A DNA stretch of 64,000 bases from assembly GCA_030710605.1 (NCBI GenBank), contig CP092868.1, forward strand, positions 32,987,363 through 33,051,362. Reading direction: 5' to 3'. The notes under the pieces were generated by a model that made no database searches, was not told the DNA's origin, and saw nothing but the letters and a program-made list of their open reading frames with translations. Made by a program: the position numbers and the translations under genes. Shown in pieces: positions 1 through 9,888 of the stretch (position 1 is the stretch's first letter; the number at the start of each line of letters is the position of its first letter). Source of the DNA: Cordylochernes scorpioides (Eukaryota; Arthropoda; Arachnida; Pseudoscorpiones; Chernetidae).

Positions 1-947
1 ATAGCGGACGACGTGACCTGGGCGTCCGCAGTAGAAACAGATTGGCCTTCCCTCTGTTGTACGCCAATCATTGGTGTCGCGTCTTCCTCCTTGTTTTGGG
101 TATCGAGGTTCAGGGGGCGGTCTTATCGTTTCGGCCTCATATCTAGTATTTAAAAACTGTCGGGGTTTTTCCTTCTGAAGGGGACTTCTCCTAGACTTTG
201 AGATTGGCGCCAGGGTTCTTCCAATCTCCTCCTTTACAATTTCTTCGATTGTAGCATTTTTTGGTTCCTCCCGAGGAGAGTCTAATGCCCGCTGTACCTC
301 CTCACGAACAATTTGCCTAATCATAGATGACAGATCTTCTCCGTCATCCTGGTCACAGAGAGAGGCTACATTTGGTAGGCGCTCGTACCTGGTTGGGGTA
401 ACTCGCCTACAACGGAGCGCTTCGACACGGCGACATTCTGTAATGAATTGCTCGGTGCTCTGTACATCCCTCGGTAGGAGTGCTTGATAAAGCTCCTCAG
501 CTATCCCCTTCATGAGCTGGGAGATTTTATCTTCCTCGCTCATTTGAGGATCAACCTCTTTGCACAAGCACAGGACATCCTGGATGTAAAATTCGGTACT
601 TTCACCTTTTAATTGTGCCCGTGTTTTAAGTTTCTTCTCCGCTTGCAATTTTGAATTTTCTTTTTTTTTCCGAACACATTCTCTAATTGAGATGTGAATT
701 CCTTCCAAGTCTGTATGCTTTCTTCGTTGTTCTCAAACCATTTGAGCGCAGTTCCAGACAGATAAAAATAAACTTTAGTAAGACAAAGGGTTTCATCCCA
801 ATGGTTGTACTTTGCCACACGTGCATACCCTTTTAACCATTTTTGGAGATCTTCTCCATCCTCCCCGGAGAAAATGGAAGGATTCCTTGGCAAATGTTGA
901 ACAACGTAGTTGCTTACCTGAGTACCTTCCTTCTTCTTTACATTCAT
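1..947 (-). pseudogene. Ty3/Gypsy element 1, gag (partial, frameshifted)
   Basis: Gag of a Ty3/Gypsy retrotransposon, the structural protein that forms the virus-like particle around element RNA. The minus strand reads from a conserved ATG at 947 through a capsid-like region (ending in the motif ALKWFENNEE) to a CX2CX4HX4C zinc knuckle at the left edge (CFYCGRPGHV). It aligns along its length with the gag of element 2 (9879-11063). The frame breaks near 655-672 in a run of nine A residues (minus strand); one more A would keep the frame, so this is either a real 1-bp deletion or a homopolymer sequencing error. The open frame also extends upstream of 947 into the LTR without an ATG, and the same ATG position is kept in element 2, which is why I chose it. 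Pol lies beyond the left edge. Confidence 0.85.
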
Positions 948-1023
948 AGAAGTTTCTTCTGGTTCAACAGAATCAAATTTTCTTTTATTTCTTAATGGGT
1001 ATCGGTCCAGTCTCTCCACCAGT

Positions 1024-1275
1024 TGTAGCGTAGAAATCAAGCCTTGAAATATCCTAAGATGTAAAAGTATTTATTGATGACGTCACAGCGACGAGTCGAC
1101 AATTATTAACAAGTCAGCCCAAAACTATTTACCGCTAGAGAATCTTAAGCAAGCAAGCAAAGAAATATTTTAAAGATGATTTCACAAATACAGATTAATA
1201 TATATTTTTATAATCTGTTGAATATATTTTCATTGAATAATATTAAATTAAATAATAAAATATTTCTTCGTCACA
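1024..1275 (-). repeat. 5' LTR of Gypsy element 1 (boundary at 1275 tentative)
   Basis: The LTR edge next to gag is TGTAGCG (plus strand, 1024), identical to the edge of the element 2 LTR, and is followed on the minus strand by the same CAACTGGTGGAG leader. The outer edge is less clear. CGTCACA at 1269-1275, followed by ATAT, fits the TG...CA rule and the ATAT target seen for the other elements here, but the partner LTR is outside the window so this cannot be confirmed. Confidence 0.5.
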
Positions 1276-1467
1276 ATATTTTGATACAATATATGCCTTT
1301 TTAATTAACAAAATAATAAAGTATTTTACTAGGATAATGAATGCATCGTTCTGATCCATAATTAAAGGAAGAGGCGCCTCTCTAGGTACATATAAGTGAA
1401 TATTAACATGATTATAAGAAATTGAAACACTTTTTGACGCGTATGTTTTTTTTAAATAAAGTATACT

Positions 1468-1796
1468 CCTTATGCTCAAAACTGGGCAACTCTGTGCTTC
1501 ACTTCCATCAATAATCGACAATATGACCCAAAATAAGTATATTGCTACAGCGTTTTATGGTTTCCACAAGTCCATATCTCAGAAGAAGGCCAAGTGACAC
1601 TCACTCCTCACTTTCTTACTGCTACTCTTTTTGTGTTGTTTTTCTTGCTTCCCTCTTTTTCTTTCTTGTTTTTTTTTTCTTTTTCTTCTGTCTATATCGT
1701 TATTTCCTTTGTCTCACTGCTTTGTTCTTATGCATACCTCTGGTGAATCCTGTATAGGGTCAGTGACCCTAAATAAAGGCTTTTTGTTGTTGTTGT
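1468..1796 (+). mobile_element. 5'-truncated LINE 3' end, family LINE-a
   Basis: Non-LTR retrotransposon tail. It ends in a TTG microsatellite (1783-1796) after a short hairpin (GGGTCAGTGACCC) and an AATAAA-like signal. It is bounded by a perfect 14-bp target duplication AAATAAAGTATACT at 1454-1467 and 1797-1810. The same 3' end occurs at 59005-59496 on the minus strand, where the longer copy also encodes a CX2C...H...C zinc knuckle typical of LINE ORF2 C-termini. ORFs inside this copy are UTR and not genes. Confidence 0.85.
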
Positions 1797-1810
1797 AAAT
1801 AAAGTATACT

Positions 1811-2166
1811 TTAAAAAGACTTCCATTTGCTATTTGCGGAAAAGCAAAGCTCGAAGCATGTTATATATTTATAATTAATATATGTCTACTCTTCCCCCTC
1901 AAAGCTTTATGTTATTAGTTAATTTAAAATACTTTTTCAAAGAGTTTAGCTTCAATATCGGTATAAAATCAAAACACAGCTCAAAGCAATATAACAGCGG
2001 TCTGGTAGATTAAACTAGCTAAACCGCTGGGAGGGTTCACCACTGATGAGCCAAGCCATCATTGCAGTTGGGCTGTGGAAAATTTCTTTATTTTTAGAAG
2101 AAATATACGCGTCTTGAATTTCATATAATTAATATTCTGAGTCAAAAGGCGATCCATTAATTAAGA
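1811..2166. other. Non-coding, no gene seen
   Basis: AT-rich. The only recognisable item is a fragment near 1995-2065 of a dispersed repeat containing CGCTGGGAGGGTTC, found again near 30740, 30900, 49790 and 49930. Confidence 0.6.
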
Positions 2167-2352
2167 TTATATAAAAGGGCGTACCTGGATCTGTAAAGAA
2201 AAAAAAATTTTTTTTTCTTAAAATATTTCGAGAGATTGCTCCCTCTTTATCAATTTATTGCAATAAATTGATAAAGAGGGAGCAATCTCTCGAAATATTT
2301 TAAGAAAAAAATTTTTTTTTCTTTACAGATCCAGGTACGCCCTTTTATATAA
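2167..2352. repeat. Near-perfect palindrome, arms about 92 bp, no spacer
   Basis: The centre of symmetry is between 2260 and 2261. The arms match except for a 2-base difference in an A run. It would form a long hairpin. No terminal duplication or coding capacity was found. Confidence 0.9.
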
Positions 2353-2972
2353 TAAATATTCAGTTAAAATATAAATATGAATATCAAAATATCTCTCTCT
2401 TTTGTGATAGCGATCAAATTATCAAAATCGTTAAAAGATCTTCCCATTAATAAGTAAGGCCTTCCCAAGATTTTTCCATTATAGTAAAAAAAAGAGAAAA
2501 TGATTGTTTTATTAAAATAAAATCGCTATTTTAGATAATTTATGCTCTATTTTAAACAGGCCTGAAGCCTCTATATGAAAAAGACAAAACCACATCTGCT
2601 CACGTTGATAAAATCGAGATAATTGACTTCCTGATTAGAAGTGTCTGGGAGAGATACCTGCTACTTAATGAATTTCCTGAGAAAAAAAGTTTTTAAAATT
2701 CCAAATTGTAAAGTTATCACAATCAACTTGACATGTTGTAGTACAATTGAACTTCTCAAAATGTAAAAACTTAATATTTGTTAAGTCGTGTAAAATCGGA
2801 GCTGGAGGTAGGTGGAAGGATGGTCTAAACCGTTGGTTTTTGACCGCTACAACCCGGGTTTGATTATATTATGGACAAAATAAATATTGTAAAATAAGGG
2901 TGTGAATATTTTGAATATTAACAATAACGCCTATTTTATATTTACAATTTTTTGTACTATGTGTAAATATAT
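2353..2972. other. Non-coding; contains a SINE head fragment
   Basis: AT-rich with no gene. Positions about 2805-2868 match the tRNA-like head of the SINE family found at 33698, 34296 and elsewhere, truncated just after the box B region. Confidence 0.6.
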
Positions 2973-3676
2973 TGCCACGTGGAAAATTAGGGAAGACCAA
3001 AAACTTCAGGAAGAAGCAACAATTTATTTCAGTCAAGGTCAAACTATGAATGGTAAACAAAAGATAAGCCACGAGGGAGATTTACAGAGTAGCAAAATAT
3101 AAACATAAAAATGACCACTCTGTTAATAAAAATTAATAAATACTTTGTTACATATAGCTTCTTCCCTATGGGAGCTGTGACCCACAGCTATCAATCATTG
3201 TCGATACTGACATGGATCTGAGGTGCTTCTGCCAAATATTCCATCGAAGTCTTGGAACTTTGTCCCTAGTACCTTTGCGTCCTTTTTCTTGCGGCGTGAA
3301 GAGCGGCTTTGTCGTCGTATCGTCTATAGGGGCATCGTCATCTTCGAGGGAAGTCTTGGCTTTAGCACGGCGGTGGAATCCTGAAGTCAGTCTCCGAAAA
3401 TGTAGATCACAGCACCCATGGCTTCAAGGTCTTCTCGGCGGTCTTCAGTTTGTCTTCCCTAACTTGCCCAGCATCTCCACCAAAATGCCACGTGTAAAAT
3501 TAGGGAAGACCAAAATCTTCAGGAGGAGGCAACAATTTATTTCAGGAAAGGAAAAACTATGAATGGTAAAAAAAAAGATAAGCCACGAGGGAGATTTACA
3601 GAGTAGCAAAATATAAACATAAAAAAATGACCACTCTGTTAATAAAAATAATAAATTTAATAAATACTTTGTTACA
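2973..3676 (-). mobile_element. Miniature LTR retrotransposon (TRIM-like), copy 1
   Basis: Two LTRs (2973-3152 and 3486-3676), each starting TGCCACG and ending TTTGTTACA, surround only about 330 bp. The whole is flanked by ATAT on both sides (2969-2972, 3677-3680). On the minus strand the LTR at 3486-3676 is followed by TTT and then TGGTGGAGATGCTGGG, a plausible primer binding site. The internal sequence ends with a purine-rich GGGAAGAAGCTA tract before the other LTR. A solo LTR of the same family is at 42185. There is no gag or pol, so movement would need proteins from another element. Confidence 0.88.
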
Positions 3677-3831
3677 ATATATGTATAAATATTCAATATA
3701 TATGTCATAATATATAGATGAAAATTCTATAAATAATTAGTTGGACATTCACACATAGATTCTCTAAAGGTCTATATTCATTGAGTCCAGGATAATGGCC
3801 TATAATGGTATTTAGCTAATATTTATCTGTT

Positions 3832-4009
3832 CATAAGTGATAGATTTAAAGCGAACGAGGATGCGTTTCTTATAAGTTTTAATAAAGCCAAGCTTTCTGA
3901 AGAGAATCTTCAGATATGATGTCCTGTAGAAGGGTTATTGACCCGAAAGCTTGGCTTTATTAAAACTTATAAGAAACGCATCCTCGTTCGCTTTAAATCT
4001 ATCACTTAT
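3832..4009. repeat. Foldback repeat, arms about 65 bp
   Basis: The arms starting CATAAGTGATAG and ending CTATCACTTAT are near-perfect inverted copies around a spacer of about 48 bp. The centre holds GAAGGGTTATTGACCCGAAA, a hairpin followed by GAAA, which resembles the helix II plus GAAA part of a hammerhead; the preceding CTGTA box departs from CTGANGA. Possibly a decayed member of the ribozyme-bearing palindromes described elsewhere in this window. Confidence 0.7.
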
Positions 4010-4276
4010 ATTCTTTAGAGGATTTCAACCTAATTTATCTGTTCAGTTAGTCCATTACGTTTGGAGAATGATAGCTCCCCTTGCGTAGCCTTATTTAATC
4101 TTAATTTTGCATATTTTCAATACTACCTTCATCGAATTGCTGACAAATTACGAACCTCTGTCACTAAAAAGAAACTGTGTAGCCTCATGACATTGAAAAG
4201 TATTTTTTTTTTTTTTGAAATAGAGAAATCCATAAATAGATCTTTAATTTAAAAAGGCATATATTGGATCCAAAAT

Positions 4277-4410
4277 ATTTTATTCATCAATATTTCAGTT
4301 GGCTGAACGCCAACTTTTTCAAGGTATAATAACATATATTTATAACCTTGTTGTTATACTTTGAAAAGGGTTGGCGTTCATCCAACTGAAATTTCAGTAA
4401 ATAAATTATT
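4277..4410. repeat. Foldback repeat with GTTGGC/GCCAAC core
   Basis: Inverted arms built around CAGTTGGCTGAACGCCAAC (left) and its complement (right). A single related arm occurs near 54015-54060. The layout of a short hairpin followed by TGAAAT resembles a decayed hammerhead helix II plus GAAA, but the core is not intact. Confidence 0.6.
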
Positions 4411-5007
4411 TATGATCAAATATATGGTTTTTTAATTATATAAAAATATTTTCGAATAAAAATTAAAGTCATCATAAGAAATCTCTCCCACAGATATCAG
4501 GGGTTGGATATTAAAGTACTAAGAAGATTTTTTTAAATCCTTAAGTTTCTCTTTAGCCGACCTCTGGAGTTGCATAAGATCATCGCTGATACAAATAAAG
4601 AAACATTTCTTAACTGTAAACAACTCAAATTTACATTAGTTCTTCAGATAAGCCTAGCCTGGGCCTAGTGACAATGCTTCTGACTTTAACTTAAAAAGCA
4701 TGTTTTATCATGCTTATAGAATGCTTTTAATTGGCTGATTTCTAGTAGATAGTTCAGAATGATACTCTATGTTTCACTGAAACATAAAAATATTTTTAAA
4801 TTGTCAGTTACTGATGCACTCTGATCCATTATAATCCTCTAAATACACATATATCTTTTCTAAAAAGTATTCTTGCAATCTAATATGTAATAGGGATAGA
4901 TCTTCTAAAAGTATCTCTACAAGTCGTCACTCAAGTTGGTTTAATTGTCTCTAATCAAATCTCCTTGTCGCTTTAAAGACATTTAAAAACAAGTATGCAT
5001 ATAATAT

Positions 5008-5868
5008 TGTAACGTAGAAAATTAGGAAAGACAAACTTCAGAATAACACGGCAATTTATTTAAGGCGAAACACAGAGTCAACAATTATAAGATTATAAAG
5101 ATACAAGATAAGCGCGCGCGCAATAAGGGAAGTTTCCAGAGTAGCAAATAAATAATTTAAATATCAAAAATTATAATCTGTATATAAAATATAATAAATA
5201 CTTTGCTACATAATTCGATAAAATAATCCTTTGAATCAATATTAAAATACCAACATTAGGCCTCCAGGGAAAAGTTTCTTTTTACAAATCATTTATTTAT
5301 AAATATCTCTAGTTTTCGGGCAAGAAAGCCTTTATACAGGAAAAAATATATTATATTGAATCGCCAATAGAATAAGAATTGACGATTCAATGTAAAATAT
5401 TTCTTCCTGTTGAAGAGCTTTCTTGCCCGAAAGCTAGATATATTTAAAATAAAAGATTTGTAAAAAATAAACTTTTCCCTGGAAGCCTAATGTTTGTATT
5501 TTAACTTTGCTACATAGCTCCTTCCCTAAGCTGTGACCCACAGCTGGAAATATTGTATATATAACGTGCTTCTATCAAGTATTCCCTTAGTCTTGAAACT
5601 TTGTCCCTAGTATCTTCGCATCTTTTCTCTTGCGGCATGAAGTGCGGCTTCGGCGTCATTAGAGACATCGTCTTCTTGAAGGGAAGTCTTGACTTTGACA
5701 TGGCAGTGGAATCCTGGAGCCAGTTTTGGAAAATGTATATCACAGCATTTAAGGTCTCAAGTTCATCTCGGCGATCCTCAGTTTGTCTTCCCTAAACTAC
5801 CCAGCATTTCTATCAAATGTGACATAGAAAATTAGGAAAGACAAACTTCAGAATGACATGGCAATTTA
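5008..5868 (-). mobile_element. Miniature LTR retrotransposon (TRIM-like), copy 2, interrupted
   Basis: Related to the element at 2973 but diverged. The left LTR is 5008-5210 (TGTAACG...TTTGCTACA), the internal region about 5515-5817, and the second LTR begins at 5818 and is truncated near 5868. ATAT precedes the left LTR. The internal region is split by a foldback insertion (5211-5503). The minus-strand internal sequence encodes a short peptide (about 5510-5650, core PQEKRCEDTRDKV) also present, with changes, in copy 1 (core PQEKGRKGTRDKV). This is probably the retained end of an ancestral pol, just before the polypurine tract. Confidence 0.8.
5211..5503. repeat. Foldback element inserted in TRIM copy 2
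   Basis: Inverted arms run from about 5243 and to about 5501 (ACATTAGGCCTCCAGGG and its near-complement). The insertion is bounded by an 11-bp direct repeat ACTTTGCTACA at 5200-5210 and 5504-5514, which is part of the host LTR. An 11-bp target duplication is too long for a TA-type MITE and suggests a retroelement-like insertion. Confidence 0.8.
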
Positions 5869-5963
5869 GAGATAATATAATAGGTAGCAGGAGAGAGAGC
5901 TGATAAAAACAATTTTAATAATGGATATAATAAAAATTATACACTATATCATTTTAATAATAT

Positions 5964-6192
5964 TGTAGCGTAGCAAAAAGGTAGAGTCGGTGATCCGCAA
6001 ACGAAGAACGTTATTTTATTTACCAAACAAACCGAGATCAAAAGAAGAACAACCGAAAAATATATCAATTAATGAATACACGCCAAAGTATATATAGGAA
6101 TAAAAAATACAACAAACACCTATGCAAAAATCAGGCATTAAAAATAAATTAAAATATTTACATAAAAATGATAAACCTAATTACTCGCTACA
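5964..6192 (-). repeat. 3' LTR of element 2
   Basis: Identical to 11161-11389. On the minus strand it contains a TATA-like CCTATATATAC (around 6088-6098) and an AATAAA signal (6015-6020), in the expected U3-R order. Confidence 0.95.
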
Positions 6193-6225
6193 TAGCCCCC
6201 CTCTCAAAGGACATCGACCCGATGT

Positions 6226-9200
6226 TCAGCAGGAGACCTGCGCCTCCAGTCTACGAGCTCGCGACCGCGTAATAGGGCCAGGGATATCCAGGTCTCTTGG
6301 TCTGGGGACCTCCTCCTGGGCCAAGGGTGGTTGCCTCCCTTCCGCTGGAACTTCTTCCTTTTGAGGACTTGATAAGTTGTCTTCCATGTCCTCCTCCAGG
6401 TGGTCCTCCCGCTTCTCTGGATCTAAATAGGGCTTCATCCTGCAGATGTGAACTATGTCCTTTGTTTTACGACGACCATGCTGGTCTCCGAATGTCTCCA
6501 CTTCATATGTCACATCGGATATTTTTCTTGTCACCCTATACGGGCCGAAATAACGTCGCATTAGTTTTACAGACAAACCCACCTTGCGCACAGGGATATA
6601 GATCCAAACGAGATCTCCGGGCTGATAGATTATGTTTCTGTGATGGGCGTCGTAACGGAGTTTATTTCCTCCCTGGGACCTCATAGTGTGAATGCGTGCC
6701 AGCTGTCGCGCTTCTTCGGCCCTTGATCCTAGCGTCTGGATGAAGTCATCTTCATCCTCTGAAGGAAATTTGGGGAATAGCAAGTCTAGTGGGGTCTCCG
6801 CCTCACGCCCGTGCACAAGGTAGAATGGACTAAACCCCGTGGACTCTTGCTTCGCCGTGTTGTATGCGAACGTCACGAATGGGAGAATCTCATCCCAATC
6901 TTTCTGGTTGACGTCCACATACATGGACAGCATATTTGCTATTGTCTTATTCAACCTTTCAGTGAGTCCATTGGTCTGAGGGTGGTAGGCGGTTGTTGTC
7001 CGATGAGTTATTCTGCAGTGTTTGTTCAGATCACGAATCATTGAAGATGTAAAATTTCGTCCTCGATCTGTGATAACTTCCCTCGGCGCACCGTGCTTCA
7101 GAATTACATCTTTAATGAAGAATTTCGCTACTTCCACTGATTCACTTGTCGGTAGAGCTTTCGTGATCGCAAACTTGGTGAGGTAATCCGTACAGACAAT
7201 GATCCAGCGGTTCCCAACCATAGATGTTGGAAACCTTCCAAGGAGATCCATTCCCACTTTTTCGAAGGCGGCTATAGGCACAGGTATCGGCTGCAAAAGT
7301 CCTGAAGGGAGTTGGGGCTGGCGTTTGCGTCGCTGACAATCTGGACAGTGAGCCACATACTTCCTAACATTCCTATACATTCCGGGCCAATATAATTTTT
7401 TTCTTATTCGATCATATGTCTTAGTAAATCCAAGATGTCCTGAAGTGGGAGAATCATGTAAGTTTCTCAGTATTTCAGGCCTCAAGTGGCGGGGGACCAC
7501 CAGAAGCCATTCCCTTCCCATTGGATCGTAATTTTTTTTATGGAGAGTATCGTTTATTTTTATAAAGGACTTGTTAGATGTTTCCTGTTGGATTTTGTCG
7601 GCTATCTTCGTGAGGTCCGGGTCTTTCATTTGTTCCCGTCCAAAATTCTGTAAGGCAACTATGCAAGGAATATCTTCTTCTATATCTTCACTACAATTTA
7701 GGGGACTTCTTGATAAACAGTCAGCGTCCTGATGTTTTCTTCCGCTCTTGTGCACAACAGTAACATCAAACTCCTGCAGCCGAAGAGCCCATCTTGCTAA
7801 CTTCCCACATGGGTCCTTGAGGTTGGTCAGCCAGCACAAGGAGTGATGGTCAGTTACGATAGTGAATTGACGTCCAAAAACATACGGCCGGAATTTGCCA
7901 ATGGCCCAAATAATAGCAAGACATTCTCTCTCAGTCGTCGAATAATTTCTTTCCGCCTTATTGAGCGTTCTCGATGCATAGGCAATGGCTCTTTCCTTTC
8001 CCTTTTGAATTTGCGCTAAAACTGCTCCTATTCCATAGTTGCTCGCATCAGTATGTATTTCTGTTGGGGATGAATGATCAAAATGTCCCAAGACAGGCTC
8101 AGAAATTAGGGCTGACTTGAGAGCTTCAAATGCGTGCCGCTCTTCTATGTTCCAACTAAACACTGAATCTTTCTTTAAAAGAGCGTTTAATGGTTGGGCT
8201 ATATGGGCATAATTGGGTATGAAACGGCGGTAGTAGGAAGATAGCCCTAGGAAACTTCTAACTTCTTTTAGCGACTTTGGTCTGGGGAAGTCACGGACTG
8301 CTCTAATTTTTTATGGATCGAGACATATTCCATCTCTACTCACCTTATGTCCAAGAACTGTTATAGTTTTCGCACCAAACCTGCATTTCCCCGGATTGAG
8401 GCACAAGCCAGCCTTCCTCAAACAGCCTAATACCAGCTGAAGGCGTCTCAGATGTTCCTCAAAATCATCAGAAAAAACGACTATGTCATCAAGGTAACAG
8501 AGACAGATTGTCCACCTAAGACCCTTCAAGAGCCCGTCCATCATTCGTTCGAATGTAGCTGGAGCGTTACATAACCCAAATGGCATCACTTTGAACTCAT
8601 ACAATCCATCTGGGGTTATGAATGCAGTCTTCTCACGGTCCGATTCCTCCACGTCGATCTGCCAGTATCCAGATTGGAGATCCATAGAGGAATAAAATCG
8701 TGCTCCCTGTAAACAGTCCAAAGTGTCGTCGATCCTTGGGAGCGGGTAAACATCCTTTTTTGTTATCTTATTAAGGCGGCGGTAATCGACGCAGAATCTC
8801 CAGCTGCCATCTTTTTTCCTGACCAAAACGACCGGTGAGGCCCATGGGCTCGCAGAGGGCTGAATAATACCAATTTCTTCCATTTTATTTACCTCCTCTT
8901 GAATAATTTGACGTTCCGCTGGTGCTACTCGGTACGGTCGTTGTTTGGTGGGAAGGTGGTCTCCAGTGCTAATTCGATGCTTAACATTATCGGTCTTGGA
9001 CGCTTCTTTTTTTCTGAACTCAAAAATATCTCTATAGTTTCTCAATAAATTTCTTAATTTTTCTTTTTGAAAATCGTCAAGTGAATCATCTATATTCAAA
9101 ATTTCCGCAATTTTTGAATCCTCGGAATGGCCTATATCTGTTCCCACGTGGTTGCCCTCAGCAAGTACACATAGCTGGCTATCCTCGATGACGACACCAT

Positions 9201-9888
9201 CGGCCACGTGCATCCCCTGGGGAATTATCTTCGGATATGGGCTCCAATTTGCCACCCACAGTTTTCCTCTGTTACTGGTAAGCGAGATGATAGAGGAGGG
9301 AGCCATTAGTTCTCTTTCCAGCGACAGACCTTTTTGACTTTCTGCCACCACAGTTGCATTATCTGAGATGTCTCTGCTTAATACCCCTATCAGCTGACAA
9401 GATGCGGGCTCTATTCTGTATTCCCGTTCCGCGTAGAGAGGTGAGTTGTTCTTGGGTGTGTCCTCGACTAGGAATTCCTCTAAAAAAAGTGTATCTTCTG
9501 CAGAATCAATTACTGCCCTGGATAACTTCAAAAAGTCCCATCCGAGGATCACATCGTGACTACAGTCCTCCAGAACAATAAATTCGAAATTTTCCTGCAG
9601 ACCATTTAAGTCCAATTTTAAAGAGCAGCGTCCCTTCGGTTTTATAATTTTACCGTTGGCCACTCTTAAGCTCACGTCAGTTTCGGCAAACATTATTTTC
9701 TTTAATTTGAGTCTGAACCTCTCGGACACGACAGAATAAGAAGCCCCAGAATCAACAAGAGCACTGGTTATATTTCCTTCTATTTTAATATTTATATAAT
9801 TTCCTTTCATATCCACTGTAGTCGATGAGGGAGGGTTTCCAAATTTTGCGGCCCCACCTCCAAAATAGGTCGCAACCTCTAGTTTCCC
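6226..9888 (-). pseudogene. Element 2 pol polyprotein (PR-RT-RNH-IN), one nonsense codon
   Basis: Pol of a Ty3/Gypsy element: the protease cuts the polyprotein, RT and RNase H copy the RNA, and integrase inserts the DNA. In order on the minus strand: aspartic protease with DSG (ALVDSGASYS); RT with the YLDD box near 8485-8496; RNase H with HTDASNYGIG, TERECLA and TDHHSL; integrase zinc domain (HLGF...CPDCQRRK); integrase core with GMDLL, TDRGRNF and NGLTERLN carrying the D,D,E residues; and a C-terminal GPYRVTRKI module. One TAA at 8308-8310 falls just after RT, in a stretch otherwise open in the same frame, so 6226-8307 and 8311-9888 form one reading frame. Expression would start by -1 frameshifting at 9882-9888; the frame is open from there with no obvious ATG needed. 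Absence of a second lesion suggests the stop is recent. Confidence 0.93.

Larger units (their letters stand above)
3677..5007. other. Non-coding stretch with two foldback repeats
   Basis: Apart from the foldbacks listed at 3832-4009 and 4277-4410, I see no gene or RNA. The ORFs here are short and unlike known proteins. Confidence 0.6.

Noticed and set aside
1542-1757. 71-codon hydrophobic ORF (and its twin near 59055-59282)
   Set aside because: Lies in the T-rich 3' UTR of LINE-a, with bounds set by the target duplication.
1995-2065. Family G repeat as a further hammerhead (it contains TGATGAG and, in some copies, GAAACC)
   Set aside because: The boxes are in an order and spacing that do not give paired helices II and III in any copy I checked.
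6193-6225. Possible env-like gene at the 3' end of element 2 or 3
   Set aside because: Pol runs almost to the polypurine tract in both, leaving no room for a third ORF.
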